A stretch of DNA of 64,000 nucleotides from positions 102,192,094-102,256,093 of the forward strand of contig NC_063162.1 of the NCBI RefSeq assembly GCF_023159225.1, written 5' to 3'. Positions 49,876-61,858 of the stretch are shown piece after piece (position 1 is the first letter of the stretch; every line of letters starts with the position of its first letter). The translations under genes were made by a program, and so were the position numbers. The notes under the pieces were generated by a model. It saw nothing but the letters and a program-made list of their open reading frames with translations. It did no database searches and was not told where the DNA came from. The DNA is from Perognathus longimembris pacificus. Taxonomy: Eukaryota; Chordata; Mammalia; Rodentia; Heteromyidae.

Positions 49876-51236
49876 AGGGAGGGGGCCAAGAACCCTGAGA
49901 CTATTGTAAAAGCCAGACATATGCATGGTCTGCCATGATGGGTTCAACAGGCAGGGACCAAGCTCACCATCTCCATGGCAGGCTCTGGAAGTAAGAACTC
50001 CTGCTTACTTGAATTGATAAGTAGAACTCAGATTTGGGAAATGAGAGCTCATGTTAAAGAAAGAAGCCAAGAGCTGAAAGCAGACACTTTCCCAAGGTGG
50101 ATGCATTGTGCTAGATGCTACCTTTTACTTCATCCATGATCATGGCCCCTTCAGACCTCAGAGACATCAATTAGTGGAGTCATAGAACTTCAGACCACTG
50201 GGGAATGTTGTGGTCCATCCCTCTGGGGCAGGAATAGCCCTTTATGACACTTTCATGCCACCAACCCTGCTCAGTCCTGTGCCAGCACACAAGTAAGGAC
50301 AAGTGAATTATCACAGGTTGGTTCCAGCCTAAAGTCAAAAGGCAGCAAGGGCCAGGGTTCAGAGAAGAAGGTGGTAGAGCAGCCCATACCATTATGGGAG
50401 CAGCAGTAAGAAGAGCTGCAGGCAAAGTGTGGGGCAATCATCTCTCCCCTTCCTCTCATGGGACAGGGAGAAAGGAGCCCAGCAGCAGGGGCGGGGGGGG
50501 GGGTGTTGTTGAAGCAGAATCACCCTGTCAGGGATGAGAGCAGTGAGGAGACCCCACAAATGCCCCACAAATGAAGCACTGCGCTGCACCTGCTTGTCAG
50601 TCATTGTGGGCTGAGGAGCCACAGCAAGCCATAGGAAAACACAGCCAAGTAAGCAGAGACCCTCTCTCCTTCTCCCACCTCTCCAACCCCAAGACACAGA
50701 CAAGGAGACCATAGAAGCCAGCCTCCAACCCAGCCCACTCTCTCAGAATCCTAGCCCCAACTATGGCACTGAACTGAGACTCAGCATTGCCCTTTCCAGG
50801 CACCAGGAAACCAAGGCTCAGAGAGAGGTGATTTGCCACAGGATTTTGCCAGCCAGTGCTCCCCATTTCCCAAGCCCACCAAGCTCTCTTCTTCTTTCTC
50901 ACGGTGTCCACTCATTCATCAACCTTCCCTTTTGCCCCAGCCTCCAAAGTGCTTCTTGCCACCACCCTTGCCTCTGACTAGATTCTCTCCATAGGGTCCA
51001 ATGTACCCCACAGGAAATTGTTAGGTTAAGTTTCCCCAAAGCAAAGTTTTCATCATTCACCTTGAACTTGAAATAATGAACAACCATTCCCTTAAGAAAA
51101 GATGATTTTTCCCCCTGTATTAAGGAGGGAGGGCAGTGAGATCCGTGATGTAAGTTAATATAATGTTAGTGTTTAATGTTAATATAATGTTAGTTACTTC
51201 TGTCTGAAGTTGGTAGATGGGCAACACAGGTTTGTA

Positions 51237-51288
<52 letters not shown>

Positions 51289-52529
51289 CCTACTTTTCAG
51301 AATCTCAGTTCTACTCAGGACTACCAGTCAGGGAAAATAAGACCTGCCATGATGAATTATTTCAAGAGATAATTAAGTTTTCTCTAACAATATTGCCCTT
51401 TTTTTTAACCCATAGGACATGTATAGGGCCGTACAAGGGCTGGCACATAGTAGGTACTCAATATACACTGGCTGAGTTAGAAGACAGCAGTTACCAAGCC
51501 ACCAATTCTCACCCCTCAGTTTTCCCTGTCATATTAGTTACTGTAAATAATCCATTTCACTATGCATAATTAAAGCTGAAGCCATGGCTCAGATTAAGTT
51601 ATGGAAAACGTCAGAATAATTAAGGCTTTGAATTAAAGAAATTCACATCTGTTTAATTGTCAGGCTGACTACACAGCAGTTTTTCACATTGCCTAGTTTT
51701 CATCCCTCCCTTCTCTTCCCTGCTCTCAGGGAGCCCAAGGTCATATTTTGGGATGCATTGTTTTATTTTCCAGTTTGGATAAGGGGGCAGCTCAAAGGCA
51801 AGGCTGGGAATTTGGGCGAGGGGGGCGGGGGCAGACTCTCCTCCAGCTTCCAATGAAAGACTCAGGAGCCTTCTTCTAAGTCCTGGCTGGCCCAGCAGCA
51901 GCCAGGCCTGTAGAATATTTCAACAGACTTCCCTAGGAGCCACTCACCACAGAGTCTAAGGTACTGAGTGAAGTCAACATTCGTTCACTTAGAATCCAGA
52001 ACCCAGTTCCCACTGGATGGATTGTTTATAGCCTGCAAACCCTTACAGAGTCTGTAGTGTCCTTGATATTGTGTAGACTGAAGATGAGAAATAGCTGCGC
52101 TGTGAGTGTCAATCACTAGGCTCCAGAAGCCCCAAGTTCCACCGGTGCTGGGCAGGGGGCTGGCCGGTGAACCTTGTCACCTTTGCATCTGACAGCCTAG
52201 AACCTCAGCCTTCCAGGAAGCTAAGCAGTAGGACAGGACCTCCAGGTTCTGCCGTCCCAGCACCTCTGTCGCTTGTGTCCCTCTCAGGGCCAGGCATCAT
52301 GCTAATGGCACAGGGCCACAGCAGGAACGAAGCGTGCCCCTCTCCCATAACTTCCTTGTGAGCTAGCATGCGCGTGATGAGAGCACTGCACCCCACGCCT
52401 CTTACACATGTGTCCCTGCAGATAGTCTTAGCAACCTTTCTCCAGGCCAGGGACGTACAGACACTTCTGAAAATCTCAGTCGATTCACATTCAGCTCCAA
52501 ATGCATATTTAGTATTCAAAAAATTTGTG
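49876..52529. other. 5' intergenic DNA, mostly unique
   Basis: No SINE or L1 apparent except a GT microsatellite (51236-51287). A G run is at 50491-50504. The part at 51500-51665 is AT-rich with several TAAT cores. Open frames here have no recognisable domains. Confidence 0.65.
51236..51287 (+). repeat. (GT)n microsatellite
   Basis: Uninterrupted run of about 50 bp. Confidence 0.95.
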
Positions 52530-52690
52530 GAATTGCAGAACTAGGGATATAATTCACTTGAAGAGTGTCTGCTGAGCATGTGGGGGAGACATGGGTATAA
52601 TCCCAAGCAGTGGAAAACAAACAAAAATTAAAAAAAACAACTAGATATTGTGGCACACACCTTTAATTCCAGCACTCAGGAGTACCCTGG
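52530..52690 (+). mobile_element. ID-like unit followed by B1 5' part
   Basis: GGGATATAATTCACTTGAAG to ATCCCAAGCAGTGG (ID-like), A-rich spacer, then GTGGCACACACCTTTAATTC-CAG (B1 start). Confidence 0.7.
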
Positions 52691-52769
52691 GGCTCAGCCC
52701 CATTACACTCCAGGGAACTGAACTCTGGCCTCAGGGCCCTAACCTCTTGGTTCATGCCTCCCAGGAACC

Positions 52770-53065
52770 CCAGTCATTCTTATTTTATTTATAATTACCT
52801 GACTGAAAGATACCACACCATGCACCCATTTAAAGTGTATAGCCCTTGGTTTTCAGCATATTCATAGAGTTGTGAAACCATCACCAAATTCCCATCCATT
52901 TGGGAACATTTCTATCACCCCCAAAAGAAACCCTTTACCCCTTAGCCAGCACTCCCAGTTCCCTTCAGTTCCCTTTCCCAAACTCTAGCAACCACTCACC
53001 TATCTTCCCTTCATATAGGTTTCCTTATTCCAGACATTCCACATGAATGGAATCACACAAGCATG
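52770..53065 (+). mobile_element. Ancient L1-type fragment
   Basis: Blocks CATATTCATAGAGTTGTGAA, ACATTTCTATCACCCCCAAA, CTCTAGCAACCACTCACCTA and CATTCCACATGAATGGAATC are the usual order in an old mammalian L1 3' region. Orientation is uncertain. Confidence 0.65.
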
Positions 53066-53619
53066 AGACTGAATAGATGGAGAGCCATGACTCAGTTCCT
53101 GCCTCCTGTGTGGGTGTAAAAATCAAGTCTGTTTCTTTGAGTGAGGTATTTGATATTCTCTTTCACTGCCTTTTCATGAAGCTATGCCTTTATTCTCCAC
53201 CTCACACAACAAGACCAGAGAGAGCCTCAAGACACAAGATGGGTTTTTTACAAAAAACTGTATTGTTATTATTGAAGTGTTAAACAGAGACAATGTGTGC
53301 TTTTTAGCCATCTATATTGTCAGTTCTAACACTTATGAAAATATTGTACAGATTTCTTTGCATTGCCTTACAAATTTGTTTTTCAAAATATAACAAATTA
53401 ATACCTGTTTTTGAAACTCAAATGGTCTTGTTACCAAATGAAAAATACTCATTGAGTAGATGATGATATTACTATCAAAGATTTTTGTTATGATACAATT
53501 TCAAATCCATAAAGTAACTGTAAATCAGGACTCCTGCTGAATAGTGTTATATAACCACACTTACTATATATAAAATATAATTTAGAATCTTCTATTTGAC
53601 AAATGGAAATCACTCGGGG

Positions 53620-53850
53620 AGGGGGTGGGAGTGTGGGGCTTGAACTCAGGGCCTAGATGCTGTCCCTGAGCTCTTTTTGCTCAAGGCTAGTGCTCTACCA
53701 TTTTGAGCCATAGTGCCACTTCCAGTTTTCTGGTGGTTAGTTGGAAATAAGAGCCTCATGGATTTTCCTGCCCTGGCTGGCTTTGAACTGCTATACTCAG
53801 ATCTCTGCTTCATAAGTAACTACAATTACAGGCATGAGCCACTAGCACCT
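53620..53850 (-). mobile_element. Dimeric SINE
   Basis: The plus strand shows GGGCTTGAACTCAGGGCCTA, CAAGGCTAGTGCTCTACCAT and ATTACAGGCATGAGCCACTA. Confidence 0.82.
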
Positions 53851-54214
53851 TGCTGGAAATCATTTAACTTATTCCCAAATAAGAGAATCTTAATTGTCAA
53901 AGCCAATAAGTATGGCTTCTTCTAGGACAAAGTTTTAGTCATATTTATTTAGTTTTGTTTTGTTTTGCCTAGCTTTGAGGATCTAGTAAGATTTTCTTTT
54001 AAAAATTAGACTTCATTTTATAGAACCAAAATATTTCAATTCACAAAAACCTAACTCAATATTCATCTTTTCAGAAGCACATTATCACTTCATATGAGAT
54101 TCTTTCATTTATATGTGTGTGCGCACATTTGCATGGTGTGTGATCACATTTAAAAATGAGTTTTAATTTGAGTAGTGTTTTTGTGGGTCCTGGATCCCCT
54201 ATATTTAAAGTCTC

Positions 54215-54285
54215 TACTTGGTGTGGCAAGGATGATAAAGTGCTACAAATGTGAGGTTCTAGGTTCAATCCCTAGTATCACATAA
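54215..54285 (+). mobile_element. ID-like SINE fragment
   Basis: GTGTGGCAAGGATGATAAAG then GGTTCAATCCCTAGTATCAC (B-box region). Confidence 0.55.
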
Positions 54286-56399
54286 AAAGTAACAATTATA
54301 ATAATAAAATCTCCCCTACATAGAGATGGCCTCTGAGTAAGAAGTAACTCTGCCTAGCAAGCTGCTTTGGACTTAAGCTTCAACACCAACTCTTCCTGGG
54401 TCTCTGGCCTGCTGTCCACCCAGCTGATTGAAAGGCCTCCATGTTCACATGACTAAGAGCCATCTGATCTTCTCCGATTCTATTTCTTTTCAGAGCCCGT
54501 ATTAATAGGGCCATATTAGGCCCTATATTCTGAATGGGCCTACCAGGAAATAGGATTTCAATGAATCTTTCAGGGAGTCATAATTCGATCCACAAGATAA
54601 ACCATTCAGGGTACAAGTGAATGATGTGTGCTGGGGTCAAGTCCATTAATATAGTACAATTGTCCCGGTATCACAAACACTGCCAACTAGCACCATTTAT
54701 CCTCCCGCTAGTAATGTATGAGGCTTCCAGTTTCTTTACGTCTCGAAAATGACTTCTCAGTTCTTTCAATCTATAGCTTTCCCCTCTACCATTCAATCAC
54801 TTGCTAAGCATTCGTTATTTATTGTTAAACCGGGTTGTTTTTCCTGTGACTATTTTCATGGTTTGTGTTTTAATCATTTATTCCCATGTGTTATCTTAAC
54901 ATTTTTACTTCTAAATTTCTTGATAACTACCTTATTCCAAATAACACTCTTTCTCTCTTCTCTCTCTCTCTCTCTCACACACACACACTCATGCTCACTT
55001 GCCACACATGCCACACTGACCTATCTTGTTAAAGATCCTTCCTAGTCCAGGGCCTTTGCACATACTGCTATAATATGTCCTCTGTGTTGAATATCTCCCC
55101 TTCCCTTTCCTGTTTCCTTATGATTGGCTCATTTGCTTTGTGCAGGTTCTTTTCCAGCAGTCCTTCCTTTACTACTCATTCCAGATCCTTCACTGTCTAA
55201 GCACCAATTTCCCTTCCTTTCTGGCTCTTACCACACATTCTCAATATGATTTTCTTTGTTTCAGCCCAACATCATGAAGGCAGGGTTCACATAGGTCTTG
55301 TTGATGTGTGCAGCCAGCGGAAGCCACAGCATCATTAACTTATGGATAAGTGAAGGAATCAGTAAGGGAATGTTGGCCCTGTGATCCACTAGTAGCTTCT
55401 CTTGCACAGCACCCCCGGCCCTGGTTGGCAGATGGAGACTATTACAGAGAAGACAGAAACAAATGAACTGCCAATTGTGAGCCATAAATCAGTTAGTGCC
55501 ATGTTTACATTTCTTTGTCAAACGTAATCACTTAGTGTTTGAATTAAGCTCGGGCTCATTGTTTACCATCTATACTGCTTGTTAAAAATTAATATGAACT
55601 CCACTGCTTAAATGGCTTGATTCAGGTGATAGTGCTTGATGCGCCTGTGAGAGACTCAGCCTTCTTCTTCCAGAGGTGGAGAACCAGAGGTTCATTTCCC
55701 CCTGCAGAGCCTGGGGCTCACGTGGAGAAGAGGGTCTCAGCCCTGCCCTGTCCCAGGTAGGTGACCACAGAGCAGAAGTTGTTGCTTTGGCGTTGGGCTT
55801 AGGCCAGTCCTGCTCCTAAGCCATTGCTTTGTGAGTGTGAACACATGTTAATTAAACTGCTCAATAATGGATATTTCTTTATCTGAAATGTAGTAAAAAC
55901 AACAAAAACAACAAACAAACAACAATCAGTATTCTTTACTACAAAATCTCCCCAGAAGGGCCAAGATGGCCAGCTAGACCAAATCCTGGTCTGCAAACAG
56001 TGTGCTGTCTTTCCACAGTCACAGTGCAAGGGCCATCTAACTATCCAAGCATCTCCCTTCTTTGATTGGGGATGCTTTCCATTATACCACATGTATAAAT
56101 AAATAGGAAAAAACCCCACCCTTTACAAAAGAACTATAAACAGGATGCACATTGATGTCCTTTCTAAATTCTGTCATTGTTCACTCACTTTTTCTCTCTT
56201 TTTGGGTGGTGGGTGGGGGAGGAGGTTGTTGAGTATTTGTTGCAAATAAATTACAAATTAAATTTTTCCCCACCTAGCATTATAAGCTGTGAAAACCAAA
56301 AGCATAGAGTGACAGAAGCAGCACAATCTGCTACAGCTATCTATAATAATCACAGCAAGCCTTATCCTGTGATTTCTCAGGTGCTAGATACTGTATGAC

Positions 56400-56660
56400 A
56401 GGCCAGTGGCTCATGCCTGTAATCTCAACTATTCTCCAGAAGCTGAATGGGATGTGAAGATCCAGGTTTGAAGCCCACCTGGGCATGGAAGTCTGTGAGA
56501 CTCTTAACTCTAATTAACCAGCAAAAAGCTACAAGTGGAGGTGTGGCACAGTGGAGATGTGGCTCAAGTAGTAGAGCCTTGAGCAAAAACTGCCAAGCAA
56601 GAGTATGAGGCCCTGAGTTTAAGCCTCGGTACTGGGGCACAGACATAGAAAAAGAAAAGA
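56400..56660 (+). mobile_element. Dimeric SINE with partial internal duplication
   Basis: GGCTCATGCCTGTAATCTCA left half; the right half shows GGTGTGGCACAGTGGAGATG and again TGTGGCTCAAGTAGTAGAGC, so part of the tRNA-like half is repeated. Confidence 0.78.
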
Positions 56661-58097
56661 AAAAAAGAACTAATGCTTCCATACAATACTATGTAACAAT
56701 TTAATATCATCCACTATAGCCCATTTCTTAGATCAATAAAGCAAAGCACAGGAAGTTGAGTCATTCGCACAAGATTATGAACCTAAGAATTGATAGAGCA
56801 GGATTCAACCTGAGACATTTTTATCCCATCCCAGGTTCTCAGCCTCTGTCCCTGAGATTGCTCGGTGCTGACCAGCTGCCTACATCAGAGGCCTCTTTAA
56901 TAGGATGGTGCCCCCACTTCTCCAGTCACGTCTCTCTCCCATATTCACCGTGCCTGGCAGGAGGCTAGAGGAAGAACCTACAGGACTGAGGAACAAATGG
57001 GCTTCCGTTTTGTCTTCTGCTCATCCATCTGCTGCTCTACCCTGCTGAGCAAGGTGGGGAGGGGTCGATCATCAGGACAGACTCGAAGGTGATTCTGGGG
57101 TCAGGATGCTCCTGGCTCTCAGAATAGAGGCACAGGCTCTTGGAATTTTTAAGCTCAGAATCCCCTCTAACTGTGGCCTCTCTGCGCCAGCCCATGTGAA
57201 AAAGCAGAATGAATGAATTCTTTGTGGGCTTTGTTTAGGGAGATAAAAGGAGCCCTGGCCCCTGGTGGATCCTGGGAAAGGCCTGGGAAGAGAGGTTGCA
57301 AAGGCAGGCAGTGAGATTTGTCCTTAGCAGTGCCTCTGGGGTGAGAGGACCCTAGGGGGAACAGCTATCTATCCCAATCCATGGACTCTATTGCACCCCC
57401 ACAAGTGCAAGTGAGGGGCTGTCTGGTGAGGCTGAAGGGTGGATTCCTTCCCCACCCTAGACAGACGCCTGTAGACAAGGGACATCCCTGTGACACTGGC
57501 AGAACTGCAGCCTGACAGCCTCAGTCCTCCCCAATCTCGGGACAGGGCTCTGATGGCCTTCTTCCTCCTCTGCTCTGTCACATTCCTGGGATGGGGGTGG
57601 GGGGGAAATGATGGCTGGTGAGGCCCAGCAAGGGTGTGAATGTCTCACCAGCCTGGAAGGGGGTGGCTCAAGCCAGTCCAGGTGACATGACTGTACCTTG
57701 GGAATCATCTGGAACACAAGTGTCCCCCCTTCCCAGCTCTGTTACCTTCCCTCAGTAGAAAGGCCAAGTCAACAACCCCCTACCTTGTGTATCCTATCAG
57801 CTGCCCACTGCCTTCATTGTCCCTGGAGCATGTGAGATCATCAACACATGTCCCCTAACTACCTTTGCCTCCCACTCAAGAAACAAGTACAGACCTATTT
57901 CATTTTTCTGACCAAGAGGACATAAACAAGTCCCACAATTTTGTAACTGCAGAGTAGCCTGATTCTCCACCAAGGGAGCTAGATGAAGACTAGAATACAC
58001 ACTGCTCACAAAACTACAACTCCTCTTCTCTACCACACCCAAGTGCAGCTCCCATTTACATCCACCTTCCTGTGTCAGAGGCTCAAAGATTTCTCCA
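56661..58097. other. 5' intergenic DNA, unique-looking
   Basis: Moderately GC-rich (57000-57720) without a CpG island. Short G runs at 57590-57605. Nothing recognised as a gene. Confidence 0.6.
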
Positions 58098-58340
58098 GGC
58101 TGGGCACCGATGGCTCCTGCCTGTAATCCTAGCTACTCGGGAAGCTGGTATCTGAGGACTGCACCTAGAAGCTAGCCCAGGCAGGAAAGTACATGAGACT
58201 CAACTACCAGAAACTTGAAGTGGAGCTTTGGCTCAAAGTGATAGCATGCAAGCTAGCCTTGAGCAAAAAGAAGCTCAGAGTCAGTGCCCAGCCCCAGAGT
58301 TCAAGTCCCAAGACTGGCTTAAAAAAAAAAAAAAAAAAGA
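58098..58340 (+). mobile_element. Dimeric SINE
   Basis: GGCTCCTGCCTGTAATCCTA left half, GGAGCTTTGGCTCAAAGTGA right half, A run at 58320-58338. Confidence 0.82.
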
Positions 58341-59464
58341 TTTTTCCAGAACTGACCTGATGGGTTGCCAGAGTCCTGTCCAGATTAGAGGCATAGATGG
58401 GAGGTGGGATGGAGGCCTGTGAAGTAGAAAGAGAAAGCAGAAATCCATACTAAGAATGCAGAGCTAAGAGCCCAGGAGGCCTGCGGGAGGCAGGGAGGGT
58501 ATAAACACAGATAAAGGGCTAGATGCAAAGCAGGAAAAGGAGAGGGAGAGGGGAGTCGGAGAGGGTGTGGGTACAGGCTGTGAGCAGAGGGAAGTCTGGA
58601 GTCAAGCACCAAAGCCAGAGTGTGGCCAGGACATACACTTGATATTCCTATTGGTCCGAGGAATTCTACTTGGCAAGCAATTAGAGAGAGGCAAACTGAA
58701 ATAAAGGGCATTTTTATCCAGTCTCTTTCGTGTTGGGCACTTTTCCAGCAGGATCTCAAGAAAGACTATGCTAGCAAGCACACCAGTATTATTTACGGAC
58801 GATGCTTTCTCCAGGCATGTGAACCAAAGGCGGGAAAGAGGTTAAATGTAGGTTTGGACTCAGACCTCCTACCACTAAGGGGTTCTAGAAAGGAGCAATA
58901 AGGCTTCTCTGCTCCAACACGTCTGAGTTTTCCACCTGCCCAGGTCCTCCCTGCCTGAGACAGGTTTGTTGCCCTGTTAATGAAATGAAAAGCAGTAGGA
59001 AAGGCTCTAGCACTGAGAGAAGGCTGCCCTGCCTCTGCCCAGGGCAGGAGACACCCCCTCTAGCAAGCTGGACGCCATGCTCTGTTTATTGCATTGCCAT
59101 GCCTGCTTAAAGTTGTGTAGATGCTGAGATTAGTTGTCACCTGGAGCTCCTGAGAGAGGCAACCAGGCATGCAGGGAAGACAGGACAGACTGGAGGACAG
59201 CCTTGCTTTCATGACTCAGATCTCTGGCTGCTAGCTTACACTGAAGAATGGAGACAGTGGGCCTAGAAAGACCACTATCCAGTGAGATTGGTCCTGAGCT
59301 ACTAGACTTCCAGCCTGTAAGGTCATGTGAGTTCATGGATGAGACACAAGACCTCTGGGCTACTGGAAGCATCCAGCCAGCTCTGAGAATGTCAATTCAG
59401 ACCTCTTGGGAGCTACAATTGAGGAGATAGAAAGTGTCAATGAAGTCTCCAAGATCACAAAGAG
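58341..59464. other. 5' intergenic DNA, unique-looking
   Basis: No repeats or genes recognised; a purine-rich GGAGAGGG stretch near 58535-58565. Confidence 0.55.
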
Positions 59465-59679
59465 AGTGCTGGTGGCTCACACCTGTAATCCTAGCTACTC
59501 AAGAGGCTGAGATCTGAGGATTATAGTCCGAAGCCAGCCAGGGCAGGAAAGTTCTTGAGACTTTTACCTCTGATTAACCAGAAAAAAAAAAAGCAAGAAG
59601 TGAAGCTGTGGCACTCTTGAGCAAAAAAAGTCAAGCAAGAGTGCAAGGCTCTAAGTTCAAGCCCCAGTACTGGCACAGA
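59465..59679 (+). mobile_element. Dimeric SINE
   Basis: GTGGCTCACACCTGTAATCC left half, A run at 59582-59592, shortened tRNA-like half ending CAAGCCCCAGTACTGGCACA. The A-rich tail has become the GGAA microsatellite that follows. Confidence 0.82.
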
Positions 59680-59830
59680 AGGAAGGGAGGGAGAGAAGGA
59701 GGGAGAGAGGGAGGGAGAGAGGGAGGGAGGGAGGAAGGAAGGAAGGAAGGAAGGAAGGAAGGAAGGAAGGAAGGAAGGAAGGAAGGAAGGAAGGAAGGAA
59801 GGAAGAAAGGAAGGAAGGAAGGAAGGGAGA
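59680..59830 (+). repeat. (GGAA)n / (GGGA)n purine microsatellite
   Basis: About 150 bp of pure purine strand: first GGGAGAGA-type units, then about 24 GGAA units. Open frames on both strands here (Lys-Glu-Gly or Phe-Leu-Pro-Ser repeats) are artefacts. Confidence 0.96.
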
Positions 59831-59835
59831 TACAT

Positions 59836-61582
59836 TACTTTTTGAGCAGAACCAGGAATCAACATCACATGTACATTTGAGTTCTCTCATATATGCCATT
59901 GGCAGCAGCTTCTGGATTGGCCAAATCAACTCCAAATAGTGTGCATAAAATAGTGTGTGATTATCAGGGAGTTTTCTGGCAAGATACAGTTCTCCCAGTA
60001 AGTAGGACTGGATGTGATCCTGGTGGTAATGTCTCCATCTTTCTCTTCTTCTTAGGGAACTTACTTATCCTTCCAAAGATTCTAGAAGGGAGTGTACCAC
60101 ATCTTTGGCCACAGATAATTAGACTGTGGTGCTTACCTAATCCAAGGGACCCCTGGCCATGCACAGGGCTTTGCCCACCTGCATCACCTTCTTTGCTTCC
60201 TCAAGACATTGATTCAAGGGACTCAGAGATGTTCAAATGCATGCTTCTGCTCAACGTTACACAGACTCAAGACTGAGGAAGTGCTCGGGAGGAAAAAGGA
60301 AAGACAGAGAGAGAAGGAAGACAGAAGCCAACACAGAGAGAAGCACAGGAGGAGAGCCTGAGACCTGTGAGAATGGCAGGCAATGTTTGAGACCTAAACA
60401 CAGCAACTCCTCAGAGGTGTCCAGAGAGTTTTCCTTGCCAGCTTTGGCATCTAGAGATGGCCTGCTCAATACTTGTATCCTCATAGTAACTCCCATTACA
60501 TTAACCTGGTTTGGGTAGTCTCGTGTTCCTAGCAACCAAATAGTCTCCCAAGACAATATCAGAGAGTAAACCCTAAGGACAATCCTATCTAATGGTAGTG
60601 CTAGATGTCTGTGATTTATGGCAGAATACTTCAGCAAGGAAGGGACAGTGATGCTATAGGTATGCTGGTTCATTTAAGTTTGCACTTTAAGGGCGGTCAG
60701 CTGCTATAATGGAAAATTCTACTTCAGGGCACTGAGCTGGTATTTTCACAGAAAGGCCCCACTGCAGAGGCAGCCAGCAAGAGCTTTTTTGATCAATGTC
60801 TCTCTGAGGCTGTGTTCATTAGCATAATGAATGTCAGAAATGGATTTTTATTGTCGAAATTAGTTGTTAATAAGTATGATGGATATTAGATATGGACTCT
60901 TTTTTGGTGAGAGTAAAGGTATTCAAGATGTGCAGATAAGTTTTGTTAAATAGCAACTCCTTTGTCCAACTACTTAAAGATAATAAATATATGTATGTAT
61001 ATATGTATATATAAAAGATGTACAGATGACCTACAGTATTTCCAGTGTGTTAATTCTTTGATGTTTTCATTCACGCGTGTGGTGGCAGTTCCCCTGCATG
61101 GAAGGACTTGCTGCCCACCTGTGGGAGACTACATACAGATATCTCCAGTCCCTTAGTATCACCTTCAGTTGCAGAGAGCAACTTGTTCACTGCCCTGGGG
61201 GGGTCGGGGCTCAGCCAGGTAAAATATTAAGAACTGTCCATGTTTACCCAGGGTCCCATGGGCAATATTCACTGAGAGCTCAAGGTTGCACTGGATGAGG
61301 CTTCTGCAAATACACATGACTATCCATCTCTTCCCTCTATCCAATTTCTCTCTCTCTCGTAAATTCTCGCTAAAGTAGGTTTGAGTTCAGCAATTATTTG
61401 CCATTAGTAATCCCCTTCAATATGTAGATGGCAAAGCTCCATCAATACGGAAATAAAATAAATTCCTAATCATATCATGTGCTTGATAAAATGTTAAGAG
61501 AAAAACAAGTGCAGTAAACACAGGTGAAGTTTGAAGCTTACCTTTCTTCTTTGAATATTCATTTATTTTGAACTGTTTGTTT
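59836..61582. other. 5' intergenic DNA, unique-looking
   Basis: Short TA/TG run at 60985-61015. Nothing else recognised. 60780-60960 is AT-rich with TTAGCATAATGAA-type cores and looks like possible conserved non-coding DNA. Confidence 0.55.
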
Positions 61583-61595
61583 AAAAGTAAAATTA

Positions 61596-61789
61596 GGGCT
61601 GGGAATATGGCCTAGTGGCAAGAGTGCTTGCTTCCCATACATGAAGCCCGGGGTTCAATTCCCCAGCACCACATATACAGAAAATGGCCAGAAGTGGCGC
61701 TGTGGCTCAAGTGGCAGAGTGCTAGCCTTGAGCAAAAAGAAGCCAGGGACAGTGCTCAGGCCCTGATTCCAAGCCCCACGACTGGCAAA

Positions 61790-61832
<43 letters not shown>

Positions 61833-61845
61833 AATTGCTTTAAAA
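61596..61845 (+). mobile_element. ID-like tRNA-derived SINE with (AAAT)n tail
   Basis: GGGCTGGGAATATGGCCTAG with B box GGTTCAATTCC. The tail is an AAAT microsatellite (61787-61833). A 13-bp target-site duplication AAAAGTAAAATTA is at 61583-61595 and 61846-61858. Confidence 0.92.
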
Positions 61846-61858
61846 AAAAGTAAAATTA

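Larger units (their letters stand above)
53066..56399. other. 5' intergenic DNA
   Basis: Contains a SINE (53620-53850), an ID-like fragment (54215-54285) and a CT/CA tract (54953-54990). 53066-53619 and 54290-56399 are otherwise unique-looking. Two forkhead-type motifs lie at 55500-55565. No exon recognised. Confidence 0.65.

Noticed and set aside
59521..59935. Frames of Phe-Leu-Pro-Ser and Lys-Glu-Gly repeats
   Set aside because: They are translations of the GGAA microsatellite and SINE sequence.
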